A stretch of DNA of 64,000 nucleotides from DASSQJ01 sp963772645 (GTDB lineage Bacteria; Actinomycetota; Actinomycetes; Actinomycetales; Dermatophilaceae): positions 261,050 through 325,049 of the forward strand of contig CAVYYD010000006.1 of NCBI GenBank assembly GCA_963772645.1, in the 5' to 3' direction. Numbering within the stretch: the first letter of the stretch is position 1; every line of letters begins with the position of its first letter. This document shows, one piece after another, positions 1 through 8,951 of the stretch. The notes beneath the pieces are model-generated. The model made no database searches. It worked only from the letters and a program-made list of their open reading frames with translations, and was not told where the DNA came from. The position numbers and the translations under genes were made by a program.

Positions 1-194
1 GTGCCGAGCAGGTGCCCGTCGCCGTCCTCGGCGACGAGGAGCACCGCCTCGCGCCGGCGCACCGTGGTGTCGGCGAGGTCCTCGGCGTACGGGTCGTCCG
101 CGGTGATGTGGCCGTCCGCCGCATAGGCCTCCACGGTCAGCCGGCCGAGCTGCGCCAGCTCGTCCTCCCGCGCCGCGCGGACCCTCACCTGCAC
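1..194 (-). CDS. GNAT-family acetyltransferase, N-terminal fragment
   Basis: The minus strand is open from a GTG at 192-194 to the window edge, giving about 64 residues. It starts VQVRVRAAREDELAQL and continues through LTVEAYAADGHI to AVLLVAEDGDGHLLGT. An alpha/beta start followed by a strand that reads L(V/A)AE.dG.llG is the usual opening of a GNAT N-acetyltransferase, where the DGxLLG strand precedes the acetyl-CoA loop. The catalytic and CoA-binding parts lie outside the window, so the substrate cannot be inferred. It is transcribed away from the glycosyltransferase that begins near 319. Confidence 0.6.
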   Translation of the reverse strand, partial: MQVRVRAAREDELAQLGRLTVEAYAADGHITADDPYAEDLADTTVRRREAVLLVAEDGDGHLLG

Positions 195-272
195 CCGGCC
201 ATCCTCGCAGGCGGGGCCGGTCGACGTGACGGTGCCACCGCGGGGACGGCGCGCCTTCGTGCGCCCGGGACA

Positions 273-293
273 GTGCCGCCACAGTGGCGGCAC
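273..293. promoter_or_regulatory. Perfect inverted repeat upstream of GT39 gene
   Basis: Two 9-base arms, GTGCCGCCA and TGGCGGCAC, are separated by 3 bases. The repeat lies between the divergent GNAT and GT39 starts, 25 bases before the ATG at 319. It could be an operator for a dimeric regulator or a hairpin in the GT39 leader; nothing else in the sequence decides between these. Confidence 0.4.
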
Positions 294-318
294 AGCGGCC
301 CTCGCCATCGTTCTCGGC

Positions 319-2447
319 ATGGACACGGCCACGATCCCCTCCGCCACCGCCACCCGGGCCGGGTGGCCCGAGCCCGCCCCGTCCGGGACCGGACACCCCG
401 GCCGCCCGGAGCACTCGCCCCACGGCACCGGGAGCTCGCGCGTCCGCCGCTTGCTGCGAGGCCCGGAGGGCGACCCGTGGTGGGGGCGGCCGGCCCTGCT
501 GGCCCTCCTCCTCGCCACGGCACTGGCCTACCTCTACGACCTCACGGCGAGCGGGTGGGCCAACTCCTTCTACTCGGCCGCCGCCCAGGCCGGCAGCGTG
601 TCGTGGAAGGCCTTCTTCTTCGGCAGCCTCGACGCGAGCAACGCCATCACCGTCGACAAGCCCCCGGCGTCACTGTGGGTCATGGCGCTCTCGGTGCGGC
701 TGCTCGGGCTCAGCTCGTTCGCGATCCTGCTGCCCCAGGTCCTCATGGGGGTCGGGACGGTCGCCGTCGTCCACGCCACCGTGCGCCGCTGGTTCGGGCA
801 CGGGCCGGCCCTGCTCGCCGGTGCCTCGCTCGCGCTGACGCCGGTCGCGGTCCTGATGTTCCGCTTCAACAACCCGGACGCCCTGCTCACCCTGCTCATG
901 GCGCTCGCGGTGTGGGCGACGCTGCGCGCGGTGGAGGCCGGCTCGGTCCGCTGGATCGCCCTCGCCGGGGTCTTCGTCGGGCTCGGGTTCCTCACCAAGT
1001 CCCTGCAGGTCCTGCTGGTCGTCCCGGCGGTGGCGGTCGTCTGGGTGCTGTTCGCCCGCACCTCGGTCAGCCGCCGGCTCCTCGGGGGCCTGGCGTCCGC
1101 CGGGGCCTTCCTCCTCTCGGCAGGCTGGTGGGTCGCGGTCGTCGAGCTGCTCCCGGCCTCGGCGCGGCCGTACATCGGTGGGAGCCAGACCAACTCGTTC
1201 CTCGAGCTGACCTTCGGCTACAACGGGTTCGGGCGGATCGACGGCTCGGAGACCGGCCGGGTGGGCGGCGGCAGCCCGTTCTCCGGGGGCACCGGGATCC
1301 TGCGGATGTTCGACGCCTCCAACGGTGGCCAGGTCTCCTGGCTGCTCCCCGCGGCGCTGCTCCTCCTCGTCGCCGGGCTGGCCTTCCCTCGGCGCACACC
1401 CGGCACCGACGGCCGCAGGGCCGCCTACGTCGCGATGGGGCTGTGGATGCTCGTCACCGCGCTGACCTTCTCGCTGATGGCCGGGATCTTCCACGAGTAC
1501 TACACGGTGGCCCTGGCCCCGGCGATCGCTGCGCTCGTCGGAATGGGCGCCGGCGAGGCGTGGCAGCGGAGGCACACGGTCGCCGGGTCCGCGGTGCTGT
1601 CCCTGGCGACGGCCGGCACGGCGGTCTGGGCCTTCCTCCTGCTCTCCCGCACCACGGCCTTCGGAGTCGGGCTCCGCTTCACCGCTCTCGCCCTCGGGCT
1701 CGCCGCCACGGTCCTCCTCCTCGTCCTCGGCCGGCTGCACCGGCGGGTCGTGCCGGCCGTGGCCGCCCTCGCCGTCGTCGCCGGACTCGCCGGTCCGGCC
1801 GCCTACGCCGCCGACACCCTCTCCACCGGCCACTCCGGCTCCATCGTCACCGCAGGCCCGTCGACCGGCGGCGGCCCGGGGGCGCGGGCGGCCCCGGTGG
1901 GGCGCGCGGTCCAGGCGGGGCGGGGGGCCCCGGACGCGGCTTCGCCGGTGCAGCGCCCGGTAGCGCGGGCGGCGGCACGGCGCCGACGAACCCGAACGGT
2001 GGGACCGGGACGTTGCCGAACGGCGGCGCCACCCGGGGCGGCCAGGGAGGCCGGGGCGGCCACGGCCTGGGTGGCCTGCTCGACGCCACGACCCCGGACG
2101 CCGCGGTCGTCCAGGCCCTGCAGGACGGTGCCGACCAGTACACCTGGGTCGCCGCGGCCGTCGGCTCGAACACCGCGGCCGGGCTGCAGCTGGCCTCGCA
2201 GCTGCCGGTCATGGCCATCGGAGGGTTCAACGGGTCCGACCCGTCCCCCACGCTGGAGCAGTTCCAGCAGCACGTCACCGACGGGAAGATCCACTACTTC
2301 CTCGCCGGAGGCGGGTTCCGCGGGCAGCAGGGCGGCTCCGACGTCGCCGACCGGATCGACACCTGGGTCTCGGAGCACTACACGCAGGTGACGATCGGCG
2401 GGATGACGTTCTACGACCTGACCCAGCCGACCGGGTCCACGCCGTGA
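319..2447 (+). CDS. YkcB-like GT39 membrane glycosyltransferase (one frame break)
   Basis: A polytopic membrane protein of the ArnT/PMT-like GT39 superfamily, which transfers a sugar from a polyprenyl-phosphate donor on the outer face of the membrane. After a basic, proline-rich N-terminus, about 11 hydrophobic segments follow. Conserved pieces include VDKPPASLWVMAL in the first loop and RFNNPDALL. The second part has a Gly-rich linker and then a soluble C-terminal domain (LLDATTPDAAVVQAL to GGMTFYDLTQP), as in the YkcA/YkcB subgroup. The frame changes near 1870-1885 inside a G run (CCCGGGGGCG). Restoring one base joins the two halves, so an indel is likely. ATG 319 is chosen because upstream codons give no membrane or family signal; no clear Shine-Dalgarno is visible. 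Confidence 0.75.
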
Positions 2448-2493
2448 CGCCGGCCCCCGGTCGGGTGGGAGTCGCCCGCCTACACTCGGGCCC

Positions 2494-3324
2494 GTGGAGA
2501 CGGTCGCGGTCATCGGGACGGGAGCGATGGGGGCCGGCATCGGCCGCCGGTTGCACGAGCGCGGTGCCGTCGTCCTCACCCTGCTCGAGGGACGGAGCGC
2601 CGCCAGCCGCGAGCGCGCCGCCGCGGCCGGGATGCGCGCGGCCACCCTCGAGGAGGTCGGCCGGGCGGACCTGGTCCTGTCGGTGGTCCCACCCGCCCAG
2701 GCGGACGCCGTGGTCGAGGCGCTGGCCCCGGTCCTCGCCGGCGGGCCGCTCCTCTGCGACGCCAACGCCGTCGCGCCGGAGACGGTCCGCCGCCTGGCCG
2801 AGCGCGTCCGGTCCCTCGGGGGCCGCCTCGTCGACGGCGCGGTCATCGGCGCTCCTCCCGGAAACGGCGAGGAGGGCCCCAGGGTCTACGTCTGCGGCGA
2901 TGGGGCAGACGAGGTCGCCGGCCTGCGCCGGTTCGGCATCGACACGCGGGTCCTGGCTGGGCCGCTCGGGGCGGCCTCGGCCCTGAAGATGTGCTACGGC
3001 GGCCTCAACAAGGGGGTGGTCGGTCTGGCCACGGCCGTGCTGCTCGCGGCACGCCGTCACGGTGCCGCCGACGACCTGCTCGACGAGATGGGCGAGAGCA
3101 TGAGCTGGCTGCTCGAGCGCCTCCCGAGCGCCGTCCCCGCGATGTACCCCAAGGCCTACCGGTGGGACACCGAGATGCACGAGGTGTCGGCGTTCCTCGC
3201 CCCGGACGACGCGGCCGCGGCGGAGGTCTGGCGCGGGCTGGGGCACTTCTACACCGAGCGGGCCGGCGCCGCGCAGGAGGGGGACGAGCTCGCCACCCTC
3301 CGGCGGCTGCTCGACCGTGACTGA
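2494..3324 (+). CDS. NAD(P)-binding dehydrogenase, 6PGDH-like with DUF1932 domain
   Basis: An intact 276-residue protein. The N-terminus VAVIGTGAMGAGIGRRL is a Rossmann GxGxxG fold of the 6-phosphogluconate/beta-hydroxyacid dehydrogenase superfamily. DLVLSVVPPAQADAV and LLCDANAVAPETV match the strand following the cofactor site. The helical second half, with LKMCYGGLNKGVVGL carrying the conserved lysine, fits the DUF1932 C-terminal domain. The substrate is unknown; related enzymes act on small hydroxy acids. Start GTG 2494 is supported by TACACT at 2481-2486, seven bases upstream, as expected for a leaderless actinobacterial mRNA. Confidence 0.8.
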   Translation: METVAVIGTGAMGAGIGRRLHERGAVVLTLLEGRSAASRERAAAAGMRAATLEEVGRADLVLSVVPPAQADAVVEALAPVLAGGPLLCDANAVAPETVRRLAERVRSLGGRLVDGAVIGAPPGNGEEGPRVYVCGDGADEVAGLRRFGIDTRVLAGPLGAASALKMCYGGLNKGVVGLATAVLLAARRHGAADDLLDEMGESMSWLLERLPSAVPAMYPKAYRWDTEMHEVSAFLAPDDAAAAEVWRGLGHFYTERAGAAQEGDELATLRRLLDRD

Positions 3325-3401
3325 CCCCACCCGCCGGGTCACGGTCCGCCTCCGGCCCGCTTTGCCCGGCGGGTCGGGCGCCGGTTACCCTGTGCGACGT
3401 T

Positions 3402-3491
3402 GGAGGCGTCGCCTAGTCCGGTCTATGGCGCCGCACTGCTAATGCGGTTTGGGCTAACCGCCCATCGAGGGTTCAAATCCCTCCGCCTCCG
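3402..3491 (+). tRNA. tRNA-Ser(GCT)
   Basis: A 90-base class II tRNA. The acceptor stem GGAGGCG pairs with CGCCTCC at 3484-3490, followed by discriminator G. The anticodon stem is CCGCA/TGCGG with loop CTGCTAA, giving anticodon GCT. A long variable arm follows, then the T arm GAGGG-TTCAAAT-CCCTC. CCA is not encoded. It decodes AGC/AGU. Confidence 0.95.
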
Positions 3492-3498
3492 CCGACGC

Positions 3499-3528
3499 AG
3501 ACCCCCGGGAGCGTGCTCCCGGGGGTCT
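3499..3528. terminator. Bidirectional terminator hairpin
   Basis: A perfect 14-base inverted repeat (AGACCCCCGGGAGC and its complement) with a 2-base centre lies 8 bases after tRNA-Ser and 29 bases beyond the stop of the convergent SDR gene. It can serve both transcripts. There is no T tract, as is common in high-GC actinobacteria. Confidence 0.75.
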
Positions 3529-3556
3529 CCGGCGTCCGGCCCGGGGACGGGACGGC

Positions 3557-4299
3557 TCAGTGGTTCTCGCTGAGGCTCCACATCGTCCACAGCTCGGTGC
3601 GCATCCGGCGCGGCTGGCGGAGGGTGTAGACGATCGCCTCGGCGATGTCGGTGGGCTCCATGAAGTCGCCCTCGGACGGGTCCTTGTCACCGAAGCGGCC
3701 GTCGGCCGCCGCGAAGGCGGTGTTGACGCCGGCCGGTGCGATGACGGTGGTGCGGATGCCCTCGGTCCGCAGCTCCCGGTCGAGAGCCGTGCCGAGGTTG
3801 ACCTGGGCCCCCTTCGTCGCGGCGTAGACGGCCTCCTTCCCGCCGCCGATCATCAGCCCGGCGACCGAGCCGACGATGACGAGGTCGCCGCCATCGCCCT
3901 GGGCACGGAACTGCCGCACCGCCGCCCGGGCCAGCCAGATCGTGCCCTTGACGTTGAGGTCGACCATGAGCTCGAGCTGCTCGGGGGTGTGGTCGAGCAC
4001 CCCCCCGTAGAACCCGACAGCCGCGTTGGCGACGACCGAGTCGACCCGGCCGAACGCCGCCACTGCGGCCGCGACGAGCGCGTCGGCGGTCGTCTCGAGC
4101 CGGGAGTCGCCGGTGACCGTGACGAGCCGGTCCTCCCCCCACTCCTCGCGGAGCAGGGTGAGGGACTCGGGTCGCAGGTCGCCGGCGACGACCCGGCCGC
4201 CGGCCTCGAGGACCAGCCGGGCGGTCGCCCCACCGATCCCGCCGCCGGCACCGGTGACGACGACGACGGTGTCCTGGAGGCTGCGCCAGTGACCGTCAC
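3557..4299 (-). CDS. SDR-family oxidoreductase
   Basis: A classical short-chain dehydrogenase of about 245 residues. VVVVTGAGGGIGGATARL is the TGxxxGxG cofactor motif, VVANAAVGFYGG the NNAG-type motif, and GSVAGLMIGGGKEAVYAATKGAQ carries the Ser and YxxxK catalytic residues. It probably oxidises an alcohol or polyol given the neighbouring polyol genes; that link is inference. The reading frame has no start codon at its open 5' end. A GTG at 4297-4299 with a GGGGGTG box just upstream would fit if one base is missing near 4287, so the start is tentative. It converges on tRNA-Ser and lies 61 bases downstream of the permease stop, possibly in the same transcript. Confidence 0.8.
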
Positions 4300-4360
4300 C
4301 GGGCCACCCCCGCGCCGTGTCGTGCCGCGGTGCAGGACGGTCTCGTGCTCCCGTCGCTGC

Positions 4361-5179
4361 TCACTTGATCGCCCCCATCGACAGGCCACGGACGAGCTGC
4401 TTCTGCGCGACCCAGCCGGCGATGATCACCGGCAGCGCAGCGATCGTCGCCGCCGCCGACAGCACCGCGAGGAACTGGCCGCGGCCGTCGACGAAGCTGC
4501 CGAGGAACGGTGGCGTCGTGCGAGCCGCCGAGCTCGTCAGGATCAGCGCGAGGAAGTACTCGTTCCATGCGAAGATGAAGCTGATCAGCGCGGCCGCCGC
4601 GACACCCGGCAGCACCAGCGGCAGCACGATCCGGAAGATCTCCCGGCCCGAGGCCGACGCCGTCGACCCGGGCCGCCTCGATGATCTCGTAGGGCACCTC
4701 GAGGAAGAACGAGCGCATCATCCACACGGCCACCGGCAGGTTCATCGCCGCGTAGACGATCGCCAGCATGTAGATGTTGTCGAGCAGGTCGATCGTCTTG
4801 AGGATCATGAACAGCGGCAGGACGATCGCCGCGAGCGGCATGAACCGGGTCGAGATGAAGAACGACAGCGAGTTCTGCGGGTTCTTCACCGTGCCGGATC
4901 GACAGCGCGTACGCCGCCGGGATGGCCAGGGCGACCGCGATGATCGTCGAGGTCACCGCGGCGGTCAGCGAGTTCTGCAGGTAGCCGGCCATGCCGCGGT
5001 CCATCGCGAGCTGGTAGCCCTCGGTGACCGGGGTGAAGAACAACCTGCGGGTTGACCGAGGAGGCGATCGACTCCGGCTTGAAGCCGTTGAGGACCATCC
5101 AGAAGACGGGGAAGAAGAAGAGCAGCACGAGGACCCAGGTGCCGGCCGTGGCGAGCGACCCCTTGAGACGGCTGTTCAT
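4361..5179 (-). CDS. Carbohydrate ABC permease, MalG/SmoG type (three frame breaks)
   Basis: The second inner-membrane subunit of a sugar or polyol importer. The pieces, in order, are MNSRLKGSLATAG with a first helix VLVLLFFFPVFWMVLNGFKP, then FFTPVTEGYQ, then NSLTAAVTSTIIAVALAIPAAYAL, then an FFISTRFMPLAAIVLPLF segment, and the EAARVDG EAA loop that contacts the ATPase. It ends in a final helix and VRGLSMGAIK. Frame breaks lie near 5043, 4893 and 4650. Each is repaired by removing one duplicated base (GGTTGTT, CACGGTG and CTCGGGCC in coding orientation). ATG 5177-5179 overlaps the stop of the first permease by ATGA. No ATPase gene is present, suggesting a shared MsiK-like ATPase elsewhere. 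Confidence 0.8.
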
Positions 5180-6121
5180 CGACTTCCTCCTGCCATGAAG
5201 ACCTTGAAGACGGACTTGAGCGCGATCGTCGCGACGATGATCGTGAGGATCACGGTGACGACGCCGTAGGCGGCCGCCTGGCCGATGTCGAGGCCGATGA
5301 AGGCCCGCTCGTAGAGCAGGTAGGCGAGGGTCTTCGTGCCGCCGGTGCCCTTGGTGAGGATCGCGATCGGGTCGAACACCTGGATGATGATGACCGACCC
5401 GAGGAGCACGCCGATCTCGATGTACATCCGCAGGTGCGGCAGCGTGATCCAGGTGAAGGTCCGCCACGGTCCGGCGCCGTCGACCTGGGCCGCCTCGAGG
5501 ATGCCCTTGTCCTGGCCCTGCAGCCCGGCAAGCAGGATCAGCATCATGAACGGGGTGAACTGCCAGGTGAGCACGATGACGACGGTCGCCATCGGGTGCT
5601 CGGTGCTCCACGACACGACGGGCAGGTGCAGGGTCCGGAAGAGCCAGTTGACCATGCCGATGTTGGTGTCGAACATCGAGTACTTCCAGATGAGCGACGC
5701 CGCCGCCGGCATGATGAGGAAGGGGGTGATCATCAGCGTCCGGGCGATCGCCCGGCCGCGGAACTGCCGGTCGAGCAGGACCGCGAAGAGCAGACCGAAG
5801 AGGACCGCCAGGGTCACGGAGAAGGCCGTGATCAGCACGGTCGCGACGATCGAGGGCCACAGGTCGCCCGAGGTCAGCGCGCTCGTGTAGTTGTCGAACC
5901 CGGCGAAGGCCCGGTCGTTGGGGTAGAGCAGGTTCCACTTCATCAGCGAGTAGCCGATGGTCGTGATGAACGGGATCTGCGTCAGCAGGATGAGGAAGAT
6001 GACCGCAGGCAGGAGCAGCCGGCGGTTGGTCCAGAGTTCCTTGCGCTTCAGCCGCTGCCTTGTCGGTCGCGGCCTCGGCCTCGACCTCGTCGAGCTCGGT
6101 CGGTTTGGTGGTGGTCGTCAT
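5176..6121 (-). CDS. Carbohydrate ABC permease, MalF/SmoF type (one frame break)
   Basis: The first membrane subunit of the polyol or sugar importer. The N-terminus MTTTTKPTELDEVEAEAAT is acidic and cytoplasmic; LKRKELWTNRRLLLPAVIF leads into the first of six helices. The periplasmic loop with MKWNLLYPNDRAFAGFDNY is typical of MalF-like subunits. ILEAAQVDGAGPWRTF is the EAA motif. The frame changes near 6050 (GCAGCGGCTG in coding orientation); removing one G joins the halves. The gene begins about 100 bases after the binding-protein stop and its own stop overlaps the next permease start, so the three form one operon. A GGAGTG-type box precedes ATG 6119-6121. Confidence 0.85.
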
Positions 6122-6217
6122 GTCGGCACTCCCTTGTGCGACTGCGGGGGACGGAGTGGGGTCGGGTGCCGGGTCCGGCTCTGAGGCCGGACCCGGCACC
6201 CGCTCACTGTCGAGGCG

Positions 6218-7582
6218 TCACTTCTTGTGCTTGTCGCCGGCTTCCTGGGCGATCGATCTGGCACTTGGCCAGCGCGTCGTCGATGGACGAGCGGCCCGCG
6301 ATGTAGTCGGCGACGAGCTGGGCGCACTGGTTGCCGACGTCCTGGAACTCCGGGATCGAGACGTACTGGATGCCGACCCACGGCTGCGGGTTGACCCCGG
6401 GCTGCTTCGGGTTGACCGAGCTCATGACCTCGAGGGTGAGCGGGGCGTAGGCCGCCGCGGCCTGCTTGTACTCGGGGATCTCGTAGGTCGAGGTGCGCGA
6501 TCCCGGCGGGACGTTGGACCAGCCGATCTTCTTGCCGACGAGCTTGATGTAGTCCTTGCTCGTCGCCCACTTGACGAACTTGATCGCCGCGTCCTTCTGC
6601 TTGGTCGAGGACGGGATCGCGAGGTTCCAGCTCCACAGCCAGCCCGACTGGTCGGTCTTGACGACTGGCATCGGGACGTAGCCCATCTTGCCCTTGACCG
6701 GGGAGTCGTCGGCCTCGAGCATCGACGCGGCGACGGTGGCGTCGGCCCACATCGCGGCCTTGCCCTCCTTCAGCGCGGTGAGGCACTCGTTGAAGCTGTA
6801 GGAGACCGGGTCCTTCTCACCGGACTCGTCGAGCATCTTCTTGTAGAAGCTGACGGCGTCCTTCCACTCCGGGGTGTCGACGGTGGCGTTCCAGTTCATG
6901 TCGTACCAGCTGCCGCCGAAGGTCTGGACCACGGTGGTGAGCGGCCCGAAGAGGTCGCCCCAGCCCGGCTTGCCGCGCATGCAGATGCCGGCCATGTCGG
7001 AGGTGTTGACCTTCTTCGCCGCGGCCGCGACCTCCTGCCAGGTCGGCGTTCCCGAGAAGGTGATGCCGGCCTTGTCGAGGACGTCCTTGCGGTACATGAG
7101 GAAGGAGGACTCGCCGTAGAAGGGGACGGCGAAGAGCTTGCCGTCGTAGGTGTTGACGTCGCGCACCGGCGGGAGCAGGTCGTTGACGTCGTAGGACGAG
7201 TCCGACTGCAGGTCGGGGGTGAGGTCGACGAGCCAGCCGTTGGCGCCCCACTGCGGGGTCTCGTAGGCGCCGATGGTGACGATGTCGTACTGGCCGGCGC
7301 CGCTCGCGACGTCCGCGGTGACGGCGGCCCGCAGGTCGCCCTCCTCCATGACCTGGAAGTTGACCGTCGTGCCGGGGTTGGCCGCCTCGTACTCGGTCTT
7401 GAGCTTCTCCATGTCCTTCATCTGGCCGTTGTTCACGGTGGCCAGGTTCAGGGTGACGTTGCCGCCGCCGCGCCGGCCGACCCGTTGTCGGACGAGACGG
7501 CGCCCGACGAACAGGCGGCCAGCGCCAGCGCGGACGCCAGGGCGCCCGCTCCGAGCGTCAGCATGCGCTTCTTCGCAACCAT
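6218..7582 (-). CDS. Sugar/polyol-binding lipoprotein of ABC importer (two frame breaks)
   Basis: An extracellular solute-binding protein of the SmoE/MalE-like family, about 455 residues. MVAKKRMLTL plus a hydrophobic stretch ends in the lipobox LAAC, so it is a membrane-anchored lipoprotein. The mature part shows LKTEYEAANPGTTVNFQ, GQYDIVTIGAYE, AVPFYGESSFLMYRKDVLD and KEGKAAMWADA, as in binding proteins for sorbitol, mannitol or maltose. Frames change near 7465 in a GC repeat after the lipobox and near 6240, eleven codons before the stop, where QIAQEAGDKHKK is recovered. ATG 7580-7582 has an AAAGGAG box at the right distance. The neighbouring polyol dehydrogenase suggests a polyol substrate. 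Confidence 0.85.
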
Positions 7583-7713
7583 TCCTAACTCCTTTGGTAG
7601 GTACTCACGGTCGCTCCGGTCCTTCCGACCTGCGCGCGGCGCCGGTCCGGGCCTGCGTCGACCCGTCGGTGCCCGAACCGCCGTCGTGACGTCCTGACTG
7701 GAACTCCTGCGAC

Positions 7714-7743
7714 AATCTAGGGAGCCCCCGGGCGGGCGGACAA
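7714..7743 (-). promoter_or_regulatory. Sigma-70-type promoter of polyol ABC operon
   Basis: On the minus strand TTGTCC (7738-7743) and TAGATT (7714-7719) are 18 bases apart, about 130 bases upstream of the binding-protein ATG. Just beyond, at 7763-7778, is an AT-rich patch (CGATACTATTTTTCG). This patch is unusual in this GC-rich sequence and is a candidate site for the divergent AraC regulator. Confidence 0.55.
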
Positions 7744-7871
7744 GCACCACCAGCCGCCCCTTTCGATACTATTTTTCGGACGAGCGCAGAACCGGAGTTC
7801 TCACCCGGCGCCGGGCCCGGCGCCCCAGCGAAGGCGTCCCCACGACGGCGTGGCGCGCGTCACACAGGGAG

Positions 7872-8903
7872 ATGACGATTTCGTATCGACCCGGTCCCGA
7901 CCTCGCCGAGGGTCCCGTGCTCCGGGGCGCGCCGCCTCCCCGGGACGCCCTCATCCACAGCCCACTGCCCCCACCGCCCCGCCGGGAGATCATCCCTCCG
8001 CACCCTCAGCAGTCGATCCGGACCCTCACCCACGACTTCCCCAGCGAGATCTGCGGCTGGGGCTCCCACCCCGAGTACGAGATCCACCTCATCACCCGGT
8101 CGCACGGCAGCTACATCGCCGGCGACCACATCGGCACGTTCGGCCCGGGTCAGGTGAGCATCATGGGCCCGAACCTGCCGCACGACTGGGTCAGCGACCT
8201 GCCGGAGGGCGAGGTGGCGCGTCGACCGCGACGCCGTCATCCAGTTCACCGACGAGTGGGTCCGCGGCTGCATGGAGCACATCCCGGAGCTCGGGGAGGT
8301 CTCGGAGATGCTGCACCGCTCGAGCCGCGGCATCGTCTTCTCCGGGGCGACCGCCTGGCGCGCCGCGGAGGAGATCCTCGCCGTGCGTGCAGAGCCACGG
8401 GGTGGAGCAGATGGCGCATCTCTTCCAGGTCCTGGCGCTCTTCGCCCAGGCGCCGCCGGACGAGTACGAGGTCGTGGCCAGCGAGTGGATGGGCCGGCCC
8501 ACCGACGCCGACGTCCCGTGAGGCGGTGGAGGCCGGGACTCGTCCTACATCTTCGACAACCTCACCGGCGACATCCGCCTCGCCACCGCGGCGCGGCTCG
8601 CGTACATGTCCGAGCCGACGCTTCTCGAAGTACTTCAAGGCGTCGACCGGCATGACCTTCTCGGCCATGGTCAAGAAGCTGCGCATCGCGCACGCGCGCC
8701 GGCTGCTCGACACCACCGAGGACGCGGTCGCCCAGGTGGCGGTGCGCAGCGGCTACCGCAACATGGCGAACTTCAACCGGCAGTTCCTCGCCGAGGTCGG
8801 CACGACCCCGACGATGTACCGGCGGCTCGAGTCCACCCAGAAGCCGCCGGTGGAGGTGTTCAGCCTCGGCCTCAAGGCCTCCGCGGAGCGCCCGGAGGGC
8901 TGA
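7872..8903 (+). CDS. AraC-family transcriptional regulator (about five frame breaks)
   Basis: The N-terminal half is a cupin effector domain (CGWGSHPEYEIHLITR, DHIGTFGPGQVSIMGPNLPHDW). The C-terminal half is a double helix-turn-helix DNA-binding domain: LATAARLAYMSEPTFSKYFK, then AVAQVAVRSGYRNMANFNRQF and VGTTPTMYRRLE. The pieces lie in three frames, with changes near 8217, 8387, 8514, 8545 and 8614, yet together they give one full-length protein of about 340 residues. It is divergent from the polyol transporter and presumably controls it in response to the polyol. ATG 7872 is the first start in frame; its AGGGAG box sits too close, so the start is uncertain. Confidence 0.8.
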   Translation: MTISYRPGPDLAEGPVLRGAPPPRDALIHSPLPPPPRREIIPPHPQQSIRTLTHDFPSEICGWGSHPEYEIHLITRSHGSYIAGDHIGTFGPGQVSIMGPNLPHDWVSDLPEGEVARRPRRRHPVHRRVGPRLHGAHPGARGGLGDAAPLEPRHRLLRGDRLARRGGDPRRACRATGWSRWRISSRSWRSSPRRRRTSTRSWPASGWAGPPTPTSREAVEAGTRPTSSTTSPATSASPPRRGSRTCPSRRFSKYFKASTGMTFSAMVKKLRIAHARRLLDTTEDAVAQVAVRSGYRNMANFNRQFLAEVGTTPTMYRRLESTQKPPVEVFSLGLKASAERPEG

Positions 8904-8951
8904 GCCGGAACGGCCCGGACCTGTCCGGCGGCCGCGGTTCGGGCTGCTCGG

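Noticed and set aside
12..318. Plus-strand open frame running from the window start into the first glycosyltransferase
   Set aside because: Its first 600 residues are Arg/Pro/Gly-rich with no family signal; only its last part, after the frame break near 1878, is real coding sequence.
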